64,000 nt of DNA, taken from contig NC_014666.1 of NCBI RefSeq assembly GCF_000166135.1, positions 124,001 to 188,000 of the forward strand. The letters run 5' to 3'. A program made the translations under genes and the position numbers. The notes beneath the pieces were generated by a model. The model saw nothing but the letters and a program-made list of their open reading frames with translations. It ran no database searches and was not told the origin of the DNA. Below, piece after piece: positions 1 to 8,400 of the stretch; the first letter of the stretch is position 1, and the number at the start of each line of letters is the position of its first letter. Source of the DNA: Pseudofrankia inefficax (GTDB lineage Bacteria; Actinomycetota; Actinomycetes; Frankiales; Frankiaceae).

Positions 1-22
1 CCGACGTGGTCTTGCGGTACAT
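1..22 (-). CDS. Start of a gene cut by the window edge, probably the importer's substrate-binding protein
   Basis: An ATG at 22-20 on the minus strand is preceded by GGAG and opens a frame reading M-Y-R-K-T-T-S before the window ends. It lies 9 bases after the stop of the second permease gene and is surely in the same operon. In OpuC/ProU-type operons the gene at this place is usually the substrate-binding lipoprotein, and the basic N-terminus would fit a signal peptide. Seven codons cannot prove this, so the function is inferred from position only. Confidence 0.5.
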
Positions 23-31
23 GGGTCTCCT

Positions 32-871
32 CTAGATTTCGGCGGATGCCGGGGGTGCTGCGGATGCCGGGGGTACGGGGGCTGGCAGGGTGGTGCGGTA
101 GCGGCCGGCGATGCCGCGCGAGACGACGAGCCGCTGCAGGCCGAGCAGCAACAGGTCGGCGACGACGGCCAGCACCGCGACGAGCAGGGCCGCGCCGATC
201 ATCGCCGGGTAGCCGACGTCCGGGTCGTTGATCTGGGGCAGGCCGTTGATGAAGATCTGGTAGCCGAGGCCGCCGAGGAAGGGCAGGTAGCCGGCGATGG
301 TCGCGGTCGCGATCACCTGGAGCACCGCGCTGCGGACGCCGGCCAGCACCAGCGGCAGCGCGATGGGCAGCTCCACCCTCGTGACAACCTGCCACCCGCG
401 CATGCCCATTCCGCGTGCGGCGTCCCGTACGTCCGGGTCCACGCCCTGCACGCCGGCATAGGTGTTCGTGAGGATGGGGGGGATGGCCAGCACGACGAGC
501 ATGGCCTCGACCGGGATCAGGGAGCCGAACGCGCCGCGCGGCACCAGCCAGCTGATCGAGCCGTGATAGTGGATCTTCGGGCTCACCACCACGTAGAGCA
601 GGATCAGCAGCCCGAAGGCGGGCACTGCGCGAATCGCGTTCGCCAACCCGGCGATGGCGAAGCCACCGCGCCCGGTGTGGCCGACCAGCAGCCCGATCGG
701 AACGGCGATGATCATCGCGACGACGACCGCGACCACCGTGTAAAGCACGTGCTCGCGCAGGGAGACCAGCAGACCGTGCGGCCCCCACCAGTGCGACGCC
801 GTCGTCAGCCAGCCGGGCACCAGCCCGAGACTGGGCAGGTTGCTACTGGCCAGCGTGGTCGCCGCGCTCAC
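32..871 (-). CDS. ABC transporter permease, glycine betaine/osmoprotectant type (OpuCD/ProW family)
   Basis: Inner-membrane permease subunit of a compatible-solute importer, 279 aa. It has about five hydrophobic segments, and a binding-protein-dependent permease EAA-type loop (DAARGMGMRGWQVVTRVELP) that contacts the ATPase. I chose GTG 871-869 because it overlaps the TGA of the preceding permease gene (GTGA) and begins the conserved part. The open frame continues upstream in the same register, but that part is a shadow of the neighbouring gene. With the permease and the CBS-containing ATPase upstream it forms a two-permease importer of the OpuC kind. Substrate (glycine betaine, proline, choline or carnitine) cannot be decided here. 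Confidence 0.85.
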   Translation of the reverse strand: MSAATTLASSNLPSLGLVPGWLTTASHWWGPHGLLVSLREHVLYTVVAVVVAMIIAVPIGLLVGHTGRGGFAIAGLANAIRAVPAFGLLILLYVVVSPKIHYHGSISWLVPRGAFGSLIPVEAMLVVLAIPPILTNTYAGVQGVDPDVRDAARGMGMRGWQVVTRVELPIALPLVLAGVRSAVLQVIATATIAGYLPFLGGLGYQIFINGLPQINDPDVGYPAMIGAALLVAVLAVVADLLLLGLQRLVVSRGIAGRYRTTLPAPVPPASAAPPASAEI

Positions 872-1521
872 CGGGCCACCGCCCGCCGCCACGGCGTCGC
901 CAGCCGGACGCCCAGCAGGATCAGCGCGTCGAGCACCAGGGCGAGCAGCACGAACAGGATCAGCCCGAGCCAGATCGGCGCCGTGTCGCTGGTGGTGGCC
1001 CCCAGCGTGAACAGGGAGCCGAGCTGGCTGACCCCCAGCGAGGACGCGACGGCGATCAGGCTGACGTTCGAGACGGCGGCGACCCGCAGGCCCGCGCCGA
1101 TCACCGGCACCGCCATCGGGAGCTGCACCGCGAGCAGGCGCTGGCGCTCGGTGTAGCCCATCGCCGCCGCGGCGTCCAGCACCGTCGCGTCGACGGACCG
1201 CAGGCCGTCCGCGACGACCCGCACGAGCAGCGCGACGCTGTACACGGTGAGCGCCACCGCGACGTTGAGCGGGTCGAGGATTCCGGTGCCGAGGACGCCC
1301 GGCAGGGCCAGGAACAGCACGATCGACGGGATCGTGTAAAGCAGCCCGCCGAGGCTGATGACCGGCGCGTAGGTCCAGCGGTACCGGCTCGCCAGCCACC
1401 CGATCGGCAGCGACAGCACCAGCGCCACCACCAGCGGGACGAGCGACAGCCAGACCGTCGTGCGCAGCCAGTCGAGCACCTGGCTGTGGTTGTCGCTGAG
1501 GTACTGCCAGATGTGGTTCAT
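868..1521 (-). CDS. ABC transporter permease, glycine betaine/osmoprotectant type (OpuCB family)
   Basis: Second permease of the same importer, 217 aa, the short size usual for OpuCB-like subunits. It begins MNHIWQYLSDNHSQ, has five to six hydrophobic stretches, and carries the EAA loop as LDAAAAMGYTERQRLLAVQLP. The ATG at 1521-1519 overlaps the TGA of the ATPase gene (ATGA), and its own stop overlaps the GTG of the next permease. These overlaps point to translational coupling and roughly equal amounts of subunits. Confidence 0.87.
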   Translation of the reverse strand: MNHIWQYLSDNHSQVLDWLRTTVWLSLVPLVVALVLSLPIGWLASRYRWTYAPVISLGGLLYTIPSIVLFLALPGVLGTGILDPLNVAVALTVYSVALLVRVVADGLRSVDATVLDAAAAMGYTERQRLLAVQLPMAVPVIGAGLRVAAVSNVSLIAVASSLGVSQLGSLFTLGATTSDTAPIWLGLILFVLLALVLDALILLGVRLATPWRRAVAR

Positions 1522-2672
1522 GGCGCCGGCTGTTCGGGTGAGCCGGGCGGGGCGGCGCGCTCCTGCTCGATCCGGACCAGCACGTCGGACGCGGTGACAG
1601 TACCGGCGAAGGTGCCGTCGGCGTGGACGACGACCCCCCGCCCGCTCGGCGACGAAAGGGCCGCGTCGAGCGCCTCGCGCAGCGTTCCCGCCTCGGGGGT
1701 GAGCGTGCCGCCGAGGTTCAGCTTGTCCGCGTCGACCGTGCCCTCGCCCGTCGCGGTGGCTGCGCCGACCTCCGCTGTCGCAGAAGTGGCGAGCCAGCCC
1801 AGCGGGCGCCGCTCCTCGTCGAGTGCCAGAACCCAGCCGTCCCTGGCCAGGTCGGGCGCCGACTTGAGCGGGGCGCCGACCGTCACCGTTGGCTCGTCCA
1901 GCAGCGGCAGCTCGCCTGCGTGGGTGAACCCGAGGGCCCGGTAGCCACGGTCGCGGCCGACGAAGCCCGCGACGAACGAGTCGGCCGGGCTGGCCAGCAG
2001 TTCGCCCGGCGGGGCCAGCTGCGCGAGCCGGCCGCCGACGCGCAGCACGGCCACCTGGTCGCCGAGCCGGATCGCCTCGTCGATGTCGTGGGTGACCAGC
2101 ACGATCGTCTTGCGCAGCTCGTGCTGCAGGCGGAGGAACTCGTCCTGTAGCTGGCCGCGGACCACCGGGTCGACGGCCGAGAACGGCTCGTCCATCAGCA
2201 TGACCGGCGGGTCGGCCGCGAGCGCTCGGGCGACGCCGACGCGCTGCTGCTGGCCGCCGGACAGCTGGGCCGGGTACCGGCCCGCGAACGCCGCTGGCAG
2301 GCCCACCCGTTCGAGCAGCTCCAGGGCCTGGCCGCGCGCCTCGCGGCGGCCGCGGCCGAGCAGGCGGGGAACGGTGGTGATGTTGTCGAGGACGGTCCGA
2401 TGCGGGAACAGCCCGGCGTGCTGGATCACGTAGCCGATGCCGCGGCGGAGCTGGTCGGACCTGATCGTCGCGGTGTCCCGGTCGTCGAGCCAGATCCGGC
2501 CCGAGGTCGGCTCGATCATCCTGTTGATCATCCGCAGGCTGGTCGTCTTGCCGCAGCCGGAAGGGCCGACGAGTACGGTGATTTTGCCGGTCTCGGCGAC
2601 AAGGTCCAGGGCGTCCACCGCGACGGTGCCGTCCGGGTACCGCTTGGTCACCGACTCGAAACGGATCACCAC
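1518..2672 (-). CDS. ABC transporter ATP-binding protein with CBS domain (OpuCA/ProV family)
   Basis: Energises the osmoprotectant importer. The order is Walker A GPSGCGKTT (about residue 35), Q-loop, signature LSGGQQQR, Walker B VMLMDEP, then a C-terminal tail of about 130 residues ending in a CBS-like motif (VVHADGTFAGTVTASDV). CBS modules in OpuA/OpuC ATPases sense ionic strength or nucleotides; that role is family knowledge. 384 aa from GTG 2672-2670; GTG 2669-2667 is equally possible, since the two are adjacent. The frame stays open to 2960, but the extra N-terminus has no ABC similarity. First gene of the operon, so the promoter lies in 2673-2935. Confidence 0.87.
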   Translation of the reverse strand: MVIRFESVTKRYPDGTVAVDALDLVAETGKITVLVGPSGCGKTTSLRMINRMIEPTSGRIWLDDRDTATIRSDQLRRGIGYVIQHAGLFPHRTVLDNITTVPRLLGRGRREARGQALELLERVGLPAAFAGRYPAQLSGGQQQRVGVARALAADPPVMLMDEPFSAVDPVVRGQLQDEFLRLQHELRKTIVLVTHDIDEAIRLGDQVAVLRVGGRLAQLAPPGELLASPADSFVAGFVGRDRGYRALGFTHAGELPLLDEPTVTVGAPLKSAPDLARDGWVLALDEERRPLGWLATSATAEVGAATATGEGTVDADKLNLGGTLTPEAGTLREALDAALSSPSGRGVVVHADGTFAGTVTASDVLVRIEQERAAPPGSPEQPAP

Positions 2673-2935
2673 ACCATCCCATATGCCTGATGACGACGAC
2701 CCGCGCGGCGCGCCTGACAGAGGGTATTGCACCGGAAGCCGGTAGACAAAATAGGCTTTTCGTTGTCGCCCGGCAGTGCCATCTGTTCGCCCGTCGATCT
2801 GGCCGCCCCGCCGCGGCGGGGTCGGCCGCCGGCGCCGCCCGTCGACGAACCGGCAGCTCACGGCAGTAGCCAGCTGCCCGCGGCACCGGCACGCAGCGGC
2901 GGGCGGCGTGTCGCGTCGTAGGGGCGGTCGTGCCC
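2673..2935. other. Divergent intergenic region between the importer operon and the DUF5926 gene
   Basis: No gene seen. It must carry the promoter of the minus-strand importer operon. The stretch at about 2740-2770 is locally A/T-rich (aaaataggcttttcg) compared with its surroundings, but I could not assign -35 and -10 boxes with confidence. Confidence 0.5.
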
Positions 2936-2941
2936 TAGCCT
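2936..2941 (+). promoter_or_regulatory. Leaderless-type -10 box (TAGCCT) before a mini-ORF
   Basis: TAGCCT fits the actinobacterial TANNNT -10 pattern and is followed by exactly 6 nt and an ATG at 2948, so the transcript would start at or very near the A of that ATG. The same box and spacing recur in front of several other genes in this window. Confidence 0.5.
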
Positions 2942-2947
2942 TACCGG

Positions 2948-2992
2948 ATGTCGTCCCCACCGGACGGCGGCCGGACCGGCCGTCGTCCTTGA
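2948..2992 (+). CDS. Leaderless 14-codon mini-ORF upstream of the DUF5926 gene
   Basis: ATG 2948 to TGA 2990-2992 encodes MSSPPDGGRTGRRP. It starts 6 nt after a TAGCCT box, is in the same frame as the DUF5926 gene, and stops 15 nt before that gene's apparent ATC start. It could be a leader peptide, or its TGA could be a lesion that split off the original N-terminus. No family can be assigned to so short a peptide. Confidence 0.4.
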   Translation: MSSPPDGGRTGRRP

Positions 2993-3007
2993 CCTCGGGA
3001 GCCCGCC

Positions 3008-4087
3008 ATCGCTCGCCGAACCACCACAGCGCGTCCCCGAACCTCCGCCGCCGGGGCTCCAGCCGCCGGTGCCCACGCGGCCGACGTTCCGCAGGTTGGG
3101 CCGCGTGAGCAGTGCCCCTGCGGCTCCGGTCGTCGGTACAAGGCCTGCCACGGCGCCAAGTCGCGCCCGGCGCCGGTGCTGCGGCCGTTCGCGGGGCGGG
3201 TGGACGAGGCCGACCTGGTCGCGCTGCGCGAGCTGATCCCGAGCGCGACGGCGCCGCTGACGCTGCACGCCGACCACCTGGCCAAGCACCCCGAGCACGC
3301 CGACCGGAAGATCACGCTCGGCACCATGCTGCCGCAGGCCGCGCCGGCGCTGGTCCGGGACACCGGCGAGATCCTCGTCGCCACCCAGACCCTCGCGCCC
3401 GGCCTCGATCCGTCGGCGGACATCGCCGGCGCGCTGCTGGCGGCACTCGCCGCCGAGCCGGGCACGGTCATCGCGACCGGGCCGGTCTCCGCCCTGACCG
3501 CCGTCGAGCGGCTGCCCGAGGGGCTCGCCGGCCTGCCCAGGCTGGTCGACGTTCTCGACCCGGCGCCGCTGACGATCACCGTGCACGCCGGGTTCGACTG
3601 GTGGCTGCCGCCGTCCGAGGACGGGGCCGGCCTGTCCGGCGAGGTCGCGTCGAGCCTGGAGCGGGCGAACGCGACCGTCGTCCCGACCGCGCGGCTGAGC
3701 TCCGTCGAGGCCGCCTACTGGACCCAGCCGGGCGACAAGCGCCACCTGCGCTGGGTGCTGCCGTTCCTGGAGGTCGAGGGCGTCAGCGACCCGGACGTCG
3801 CCCGCTCCCGCTCCGAGGAGCAACTGCTCGACGCGCTGGCCCGGCTGGCCGCGGCGAACGCGTTGAGCGCCGGCGAGGGGTCGCGGTTCGTCGGCTCCTT
3901 CCGGGCCGACGGGCTGGTCGTCCCGGTCTGGGACCTGGCGCCCGACGCGGACGCGGACAGCTGCGAGGCGCCGGCCGCCGCGCTGCGCAAGTCCATGGAC
4001 GAGGTGCTCGCCGAGCGCCGTCCGCTCACCAGCGAGGAGCGCCGCATCCGTGCCGGCGTCGTCGGCCGCACCCTGACGCTGCGCTAG
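3008..4087 (+). CDS. SEC-C motif / DUF5926 family protein with an apparent ATC start codon
   Basis: 359 aa. The N-terminus carries a SEC-C zinc-binding motif, CPCGSGRRYKACHG (about residues 36-49), as at the C-terminus of SecA. The rest matches the conserved actinobacterial DUF5926 protein as I remember it; its function is unknown. The first GTG in frame (3176) lies after the zinc motif and so cannot be the true start. Upstream, back to a TGA at 2990, there is no ATG, GTG, TTG or CTG in frame. The only plausible start is ATC 3008, preceded by GGGAG with 6-nt spacing and giving M-A-R-R-T-T-T-A-R-P. ATC starts are rare but known. A sequencing error at this codon or at the TGA is the alternative. 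The reductase gene follows after 10 nt. Confidence 0.72.
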   Translation: MARRTTTARPRTSAAGAPAAGAHAADVPQVGPREQCPCGSGRRYKACHGAKSRPAPVLRPFAGRVDEADLVALRELIPSATAPLTLHADHLAKHPEHADRKITLGTMLPQAAPALVRDTGEILVATQTLAPGLDPSADIAGALLAALAAEPGTVIATGPVSALTAVERLPEGLAGLPRLVDVLDPAPLTITVHAGFDWWLPPSEDGAGLSGEVASSLERANATVVPTARLSSVEAAYWTQPGDKRHLRWVLPFLEVEGVSDPDVARSRSEEQLLDALARLAAANALSAGEGSRFVGSFRADGLVVPVWDLAPDADADSCEAPAAALRKSMDEVLAERRPLTSEERRIRAGVVGRTLTLR

Positions 4088-4097
4088 CGGACGGACC

Positions 4098-5309
4098 GTG
4101 GCCGACACCTCCATGCGGGAGTTCGACGTCGTCGTGATCGGGGCCGGCCCGGCCGGCGCCGCCGCGGCCCGGTCGGCGGCGGTGGCCGGCGCTCGGGTGT
4201 GCCTGGTCGAGCGGGCTGAGCTGCCCCGGTACAAGACCTGCGGCGGTGGCCTGGTCGGGATCTCGCGTGACCACATCAGCGGCGCCGGGCTGGACCTCGC
4301 CCAGCTCGCCCGCGCCGAGGTCGACGCCCTGACGATCACGCTCGACGGCCGGTACAGGGTCACCCGGCGGCGCCGGGACGGCTCGCCGATCATCGCGATG
4401 GTCATGCGCCCCGAGCTCGACGCCGCCCTGGTCGACGCGGCCAGGGCCGCCGGCGTGGAGGTCCGGACGTCGACGGTCGTGACCGGTGTCCGCGACGACG
4501 GCCCGGCCGGCGCCGTCGTGGAGATCCGCGGCGGGCCGGACCTGCGGGCCTCGGTCGTCGTGGGCGCGGACGGCACGTCGTCGCGGGCCGCCGGCTACGT
4601 GGGGGTGCGCTGCGACCAGGTCGACCTCGGCCTGGAGGCGGAGATCAAGGCGCCCGCCCACGTCGCCGCCCGCTGGGAGCGCCGGATGCTGCTGGACTGG
4701 GGCCCGGTGCCCGGCTCGTACGGCTGGGTCTTCCCCAAGGGGGATGTGCTGACGGTCGGGGTGATCGGGGCCCGCGAGGACGGGCCGGCGCTGCGCTCCT
4801 ACTACGAGCGGTTCGTCGCCCAGCTGGGCCTGGCCGACCTGCCACGCCTGCATGACTCGGGACACCTGACCCGGGTGCGTGCCGACGGCTCGCCGGTGCG
4901 CCGCGGCAGGGTGCTGGTCGCCGGCGACGCCGCGGGCCTGCTCGACCCCTGGACCAGGGAGGGCATCTCGTTCGCGCTGCGCTCCGGCCGGCTGGCCGGG
5001 TCGGCCGCCGCGGCGGCCGCGGGCGGCGACCAGGGGGCGCTCGACGCCTACCCGGACCGGGTCGACGCCGTGTTCGGCCCCGAGGTCACCGCCGGGCGGA
5101 CCTTACTGGGGCTCTTCACCCGCCGCCCCGAGGTGATGCACGGGCTGATGGCCGGCTTCCCCGGCGCGTTCGGCCTGTTCACCCGCATCATCGACGGCCG
5201 CTCGACGGTCGCGCGCCAGCTCGCCCGCCCCGGCGTGACCAGGACCGTCGCGGCCCTCTCCCGCCAACGCAACCAACGTCCCGACCCTGGACCCGCGCCT
5301 ACCCCGTAG
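4098..5309 (+). CDS. Geranylgeranyl reductase family FAD-dependent oxidoreductase
   Basis: 403 aa flavoprotein. It has an N-terminal Rossmann FAD motif VVVIGAGPAGAAAARSA, the CGGG motif (YKTCGGGLVG, about residue 48) typical of geranylgeranyl reductases, the DG motif VVGADGTSSRAA, and the GDAAGLLDPWTREGISFAL motif that closes the FAD fold. Family members hydrogenate isoprenoid double bonds (menaquinone tails, lipids, chlorophyll) or act on related lipids; the substrate here is unknown. Start is GTG 4098, or ATG 4113 five codons later. It lies 10 nt after the DUF5926 gene, probably co-transcribed. Confidence 0.85.
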   Translation: MADTSMREFDVVVIGAGPAGAAAARSAAVAGARVCLVERAELPRYKTCGGGLVGISRDHISGAGLDLAQLARAEVDALTITLDGRYRVTRRRRDGSPIIAMVMRPELDAALVDAARAAGVEVRTSTVVTGVRDDGPAGAVVEIRGGPDLRASVVVGADGTSSRAAGYVGVRCDQVDLGLEAEIKAPAHVAARWERRMLLDWGPVPGSYGWVFPKGDVLTVGVIGAREDGPALRSYYERFVAQLGLADLPRLHDSGHLTRVRADGSPVRRGRVLVAGDAAGLLDPWTREGISFALRSGRLAGSAAAAAAGGDQGALDAYPDRVDAVFGPEVTAGRTLLGLFTRRPEVMHGLMAGFPGAFGLFTRIIDGRSTVARQLARPGVTRTVAALSRQRNQRPDPGPAPTP

Positions 5310-5338
5310 TTACGCGCCACCCCCGATCCAGGCTGGTA

Positions 5339-5353
5339 AGGGCGCTCAGCGCC
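5339..5353. terminator. Short GC hairpin between converging genes
   Basis: GGGCGCTCAGCGCCC is a 7-bp perfect stem with a single central base. It lies between the converging reductase and ParA genes and may end transcription from either side. There is no T-tract. Confidence 0.35.
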
Positions 5354-5405
5354 CGGACCGGCGGGTCGGCCGTAGGCGCGCAAGCGCCGGTTCCGGCAGA
5401 CCGCC

Positions 5406-8400
5406 CTAAGAGAAGAGGCGGTCGTCTCGGTACGGGTTGACGCCGGGGTAGGACAGGTCGTCCAGCTCCGGCGGGGCGAACCGTTCGGCGACCGCCGCGG
5501 CCAGCTCCTGGTACGCGCGGCGGGTCTCGCGCTTCAGCGCGTGCAGGCTGATCCGGCCGCCCGTCGCCAGGTGCGGGTCCCACGGGACCCGCACCACCCG
5601 CCGGGTGCGCGCGGCGAAGTGGGCCTCCAGGGCGTCCACGTCGACGTCGTCACCGTTCTGCGGGAACATCGAGATCACCGCGACCGCGTCGCGGACCTGG
5701 GCCGCGTACCCGTGCGCGTCCAGCCAGTCGAGCGTGGCGCTGGCGCTGGTGCCGCCGTCCGCGCTGGAGCTCGTGACGATCACGAGCGTGTCCGCCAGCG
5801 CCAGGACGCCACCCATCGCGCTGTGCAGCATGCCGGTCCCGCAGTCGGTCAGCAGGATCGAGTAGTAGCGCTGCAGCAGGTCGTCGACGGCGTGGTAGTC
5901 CGAGTCGGCGAACGCCTCGGAGATCTCCGGGTCGTCCGCGGACGCCAGCACGTCCAGCCGTGAGTCCGACCGGGCCATGTAGTTGCGGATGTCGACGTAC
6001 CGGCTGAGGCGGTGCGAGTCCTCCAACAGATCCCGGACGGTGAACGGCGACGGTTGCTGCGCCTTGGTGCCCAGGGTGCCGCGGTCCGGGTTGGCGTCGA
6101 TGGCGACGACCCGGTCGTCGCGAAGATCCGCGAGGGTGGAGCCGAGGCCGATCGTGGTCGTCGTCTTGCCCACGCCGCCCTTGAGCGACATCACGGCGAT
6201 CCGGTGGCAGTCGGTCAGCGGGGTCCGGATGTGCCCGAGCAGCCGGTTGTGCCGGGCCTCGTCCGGAGACGGTCCGGGGTTCACCGCCCCGCCCGACACC
6301 TGGTAGACCACCTTGCGCCAGCCACGCGCGGCGGTCTCCTGGGCCGGGCCCAACAGGGCGTCGCTGTAGAGGGCCGCGTTCGGGTGGCCGGTGGCGTGCC
6401 GCCCGTTCGAGCGGCCCGGCCCACTGATGTCGAGGCCGCTGCGGCCGGGGTCGGACGACGTGTTGCGCCGTCGAGGCGGCGGGCCGGCCGGCTGGATCGC
6501 GGACGGCGCTGAGGACACGTCGAACAGGTCGAGGTCGTCGCGACCTGGCCGCTGCCGGGCCGGCGGTGCCTGGCCGCGGCCTGTTTCGGACCTGCCGACC
6601 GGGTCTGGGCTCGTCGGGAGATAGGCGTTGGCGCCGCGGCGCGGGTCGGCGAACCCCGGCGGTGCGGCCGGTGGCCGTGGTGGCATCGGCGCGCGGCCGT
6701 CGGCCGGGGCCATCGGCCGCTGGGCCGTCGCGCTCGGCGGTACCGGCAGCGGGCTTGGCGCGGGCGCGGGGAACTGCGTCGACGGCTGGAAGTCGGGCTG
6801 CCGGTCGTGCAGCGGCGCGAAGGCGGTTGGAGCGCCCGGCATCATGGGCGGGCCGGGGGTGCCGGGCGGTGGCATCGGTGGCCGAGCCGGGTAGCCCGGG
6901 CCGGCGGCACCTGGCGCGGCCGGCCGCGGGCCGCTGGGCCCTGCGGTCGGACCACCGGGCACACCCGCCGGCATGGGCGGCCCCCCGGGAACGCCGAGGG
7001 GACCTCCGGGCTGGCCAGCGGGCTGGCTGGCCGGCCGCTGCCCGGTGAGCGCACCGGGGAACGCGTCGCTTGGCGCGGCGCCCGGCCCGAACGGGAGATC
7101 GCCGAACAGCGGGTCGAACGCCTGGGTCGGCGGACCCACCGGGGCCGGCGGCTGGGCGCCGGCCGGCTGGGCCGCGCCGCGCGGGTCCACGCCGGGACGT
7201 TGCTGGCCGGCCTGCTGGTGGCCGGCGGCGAGATGCTGGCCCGTGGCGAAGCGCTGCCCGGCCGCGAGGTGCTGGCCGGACTGGGCCTGCTGCCCGGCCG
7301 CGAGGCGCTGCGCGGGCTGGCCGCCTGGGGAGCGCTGGTCGGCCGAGCCTTCGACGATCCACGGCCCGGCCGGCGCGGCGCCCGGCCGGTCGGGAACCGG
7401 GCCGCCGCCGACGGCGATGCCGGCCCCGAGGTGGGAGCCGTTGGCCGGTGCGCGGCCGGGGCCGGCTCCCTGCGGGAAGGCGGAGCCGTTACGCGTCGGA
7501 TGACCGTGTCCCGGGCCGCCGGCAGCCGTGAGCTGTCCGTTGCCTGCGCCCGGGTTCTGGCCGTTGACGAGGAACCCGTTCGCGGTTCCCCCAGGGCCGT
7601 TGGTGCCGGTGGGCCCGCGACCGGCGACCGGGCCGCCGTCGACGTTGATCCCGGCGGCGACCGGGCGCGGCTGCGCCGGGCCGCCGAGGACGAACGGGTC
7701 GCCCGGCCGCTGGGCGGCGCTGGACGGCGTGCCCCCGGCCGCGCCGGGATATCCGCCGGCCCGGCCCGGGCCGGACCCGGGCCCCGCCACCGCGGTCGGC
7801 GTTCCGCGGTGCCCGGCTGTGGGAGCCGGCGCGGCCGGCGCGTTCGGGTTCTCGACCGAGAGGCCGGTCAGCAGCCAGGACGGCTGTGCCGGAGCCGGCG
7901 GCGGTGCCCAGGCGCTGTTGGCCGTCGACCAGGGGTCCGCCGGCCCGCTGGCCGTCGCGGCGGGAGCGGTGCCGTAGCCGGTCACGCCGAACGGGTCGTT
8001 CGGGCTGGGGGCGGCGGGGCGCGCCGGGTTGGCGGCACCGTTCGGGGCCGGGGCGGATCGTTGGGCGCCGGTCGGGCCGAACGGGTCGGAACCGGCCCGG
8101 CCGTCGCGCCCGAACGGGTCGGGGCCTGGGCGACCGGTTTGCCCGAACGCGTCCTGGCCGCCCGGGGCGGGCGCTGCCGCGGCCCGGGTCGCGAACGGGT
8201 CCATCGGGAGGCGGGCCGGTGTGAGCTCGGCGGGCGGGCGAGCGCCGGACGGCGCCAGCGGGTCCCAGCTGGCCGGTGGGCCTGGGACCGTGGCGGGGCG
8301 GCCGCCCGGGTAGCCGTTCTGCCGGTGGTCCGCCGGCTCACCGACGCCGACGGCCGCCGGCGGGCCGGGCGGCGGTACGCCGGCGCCCGGGAGCGGCCTG

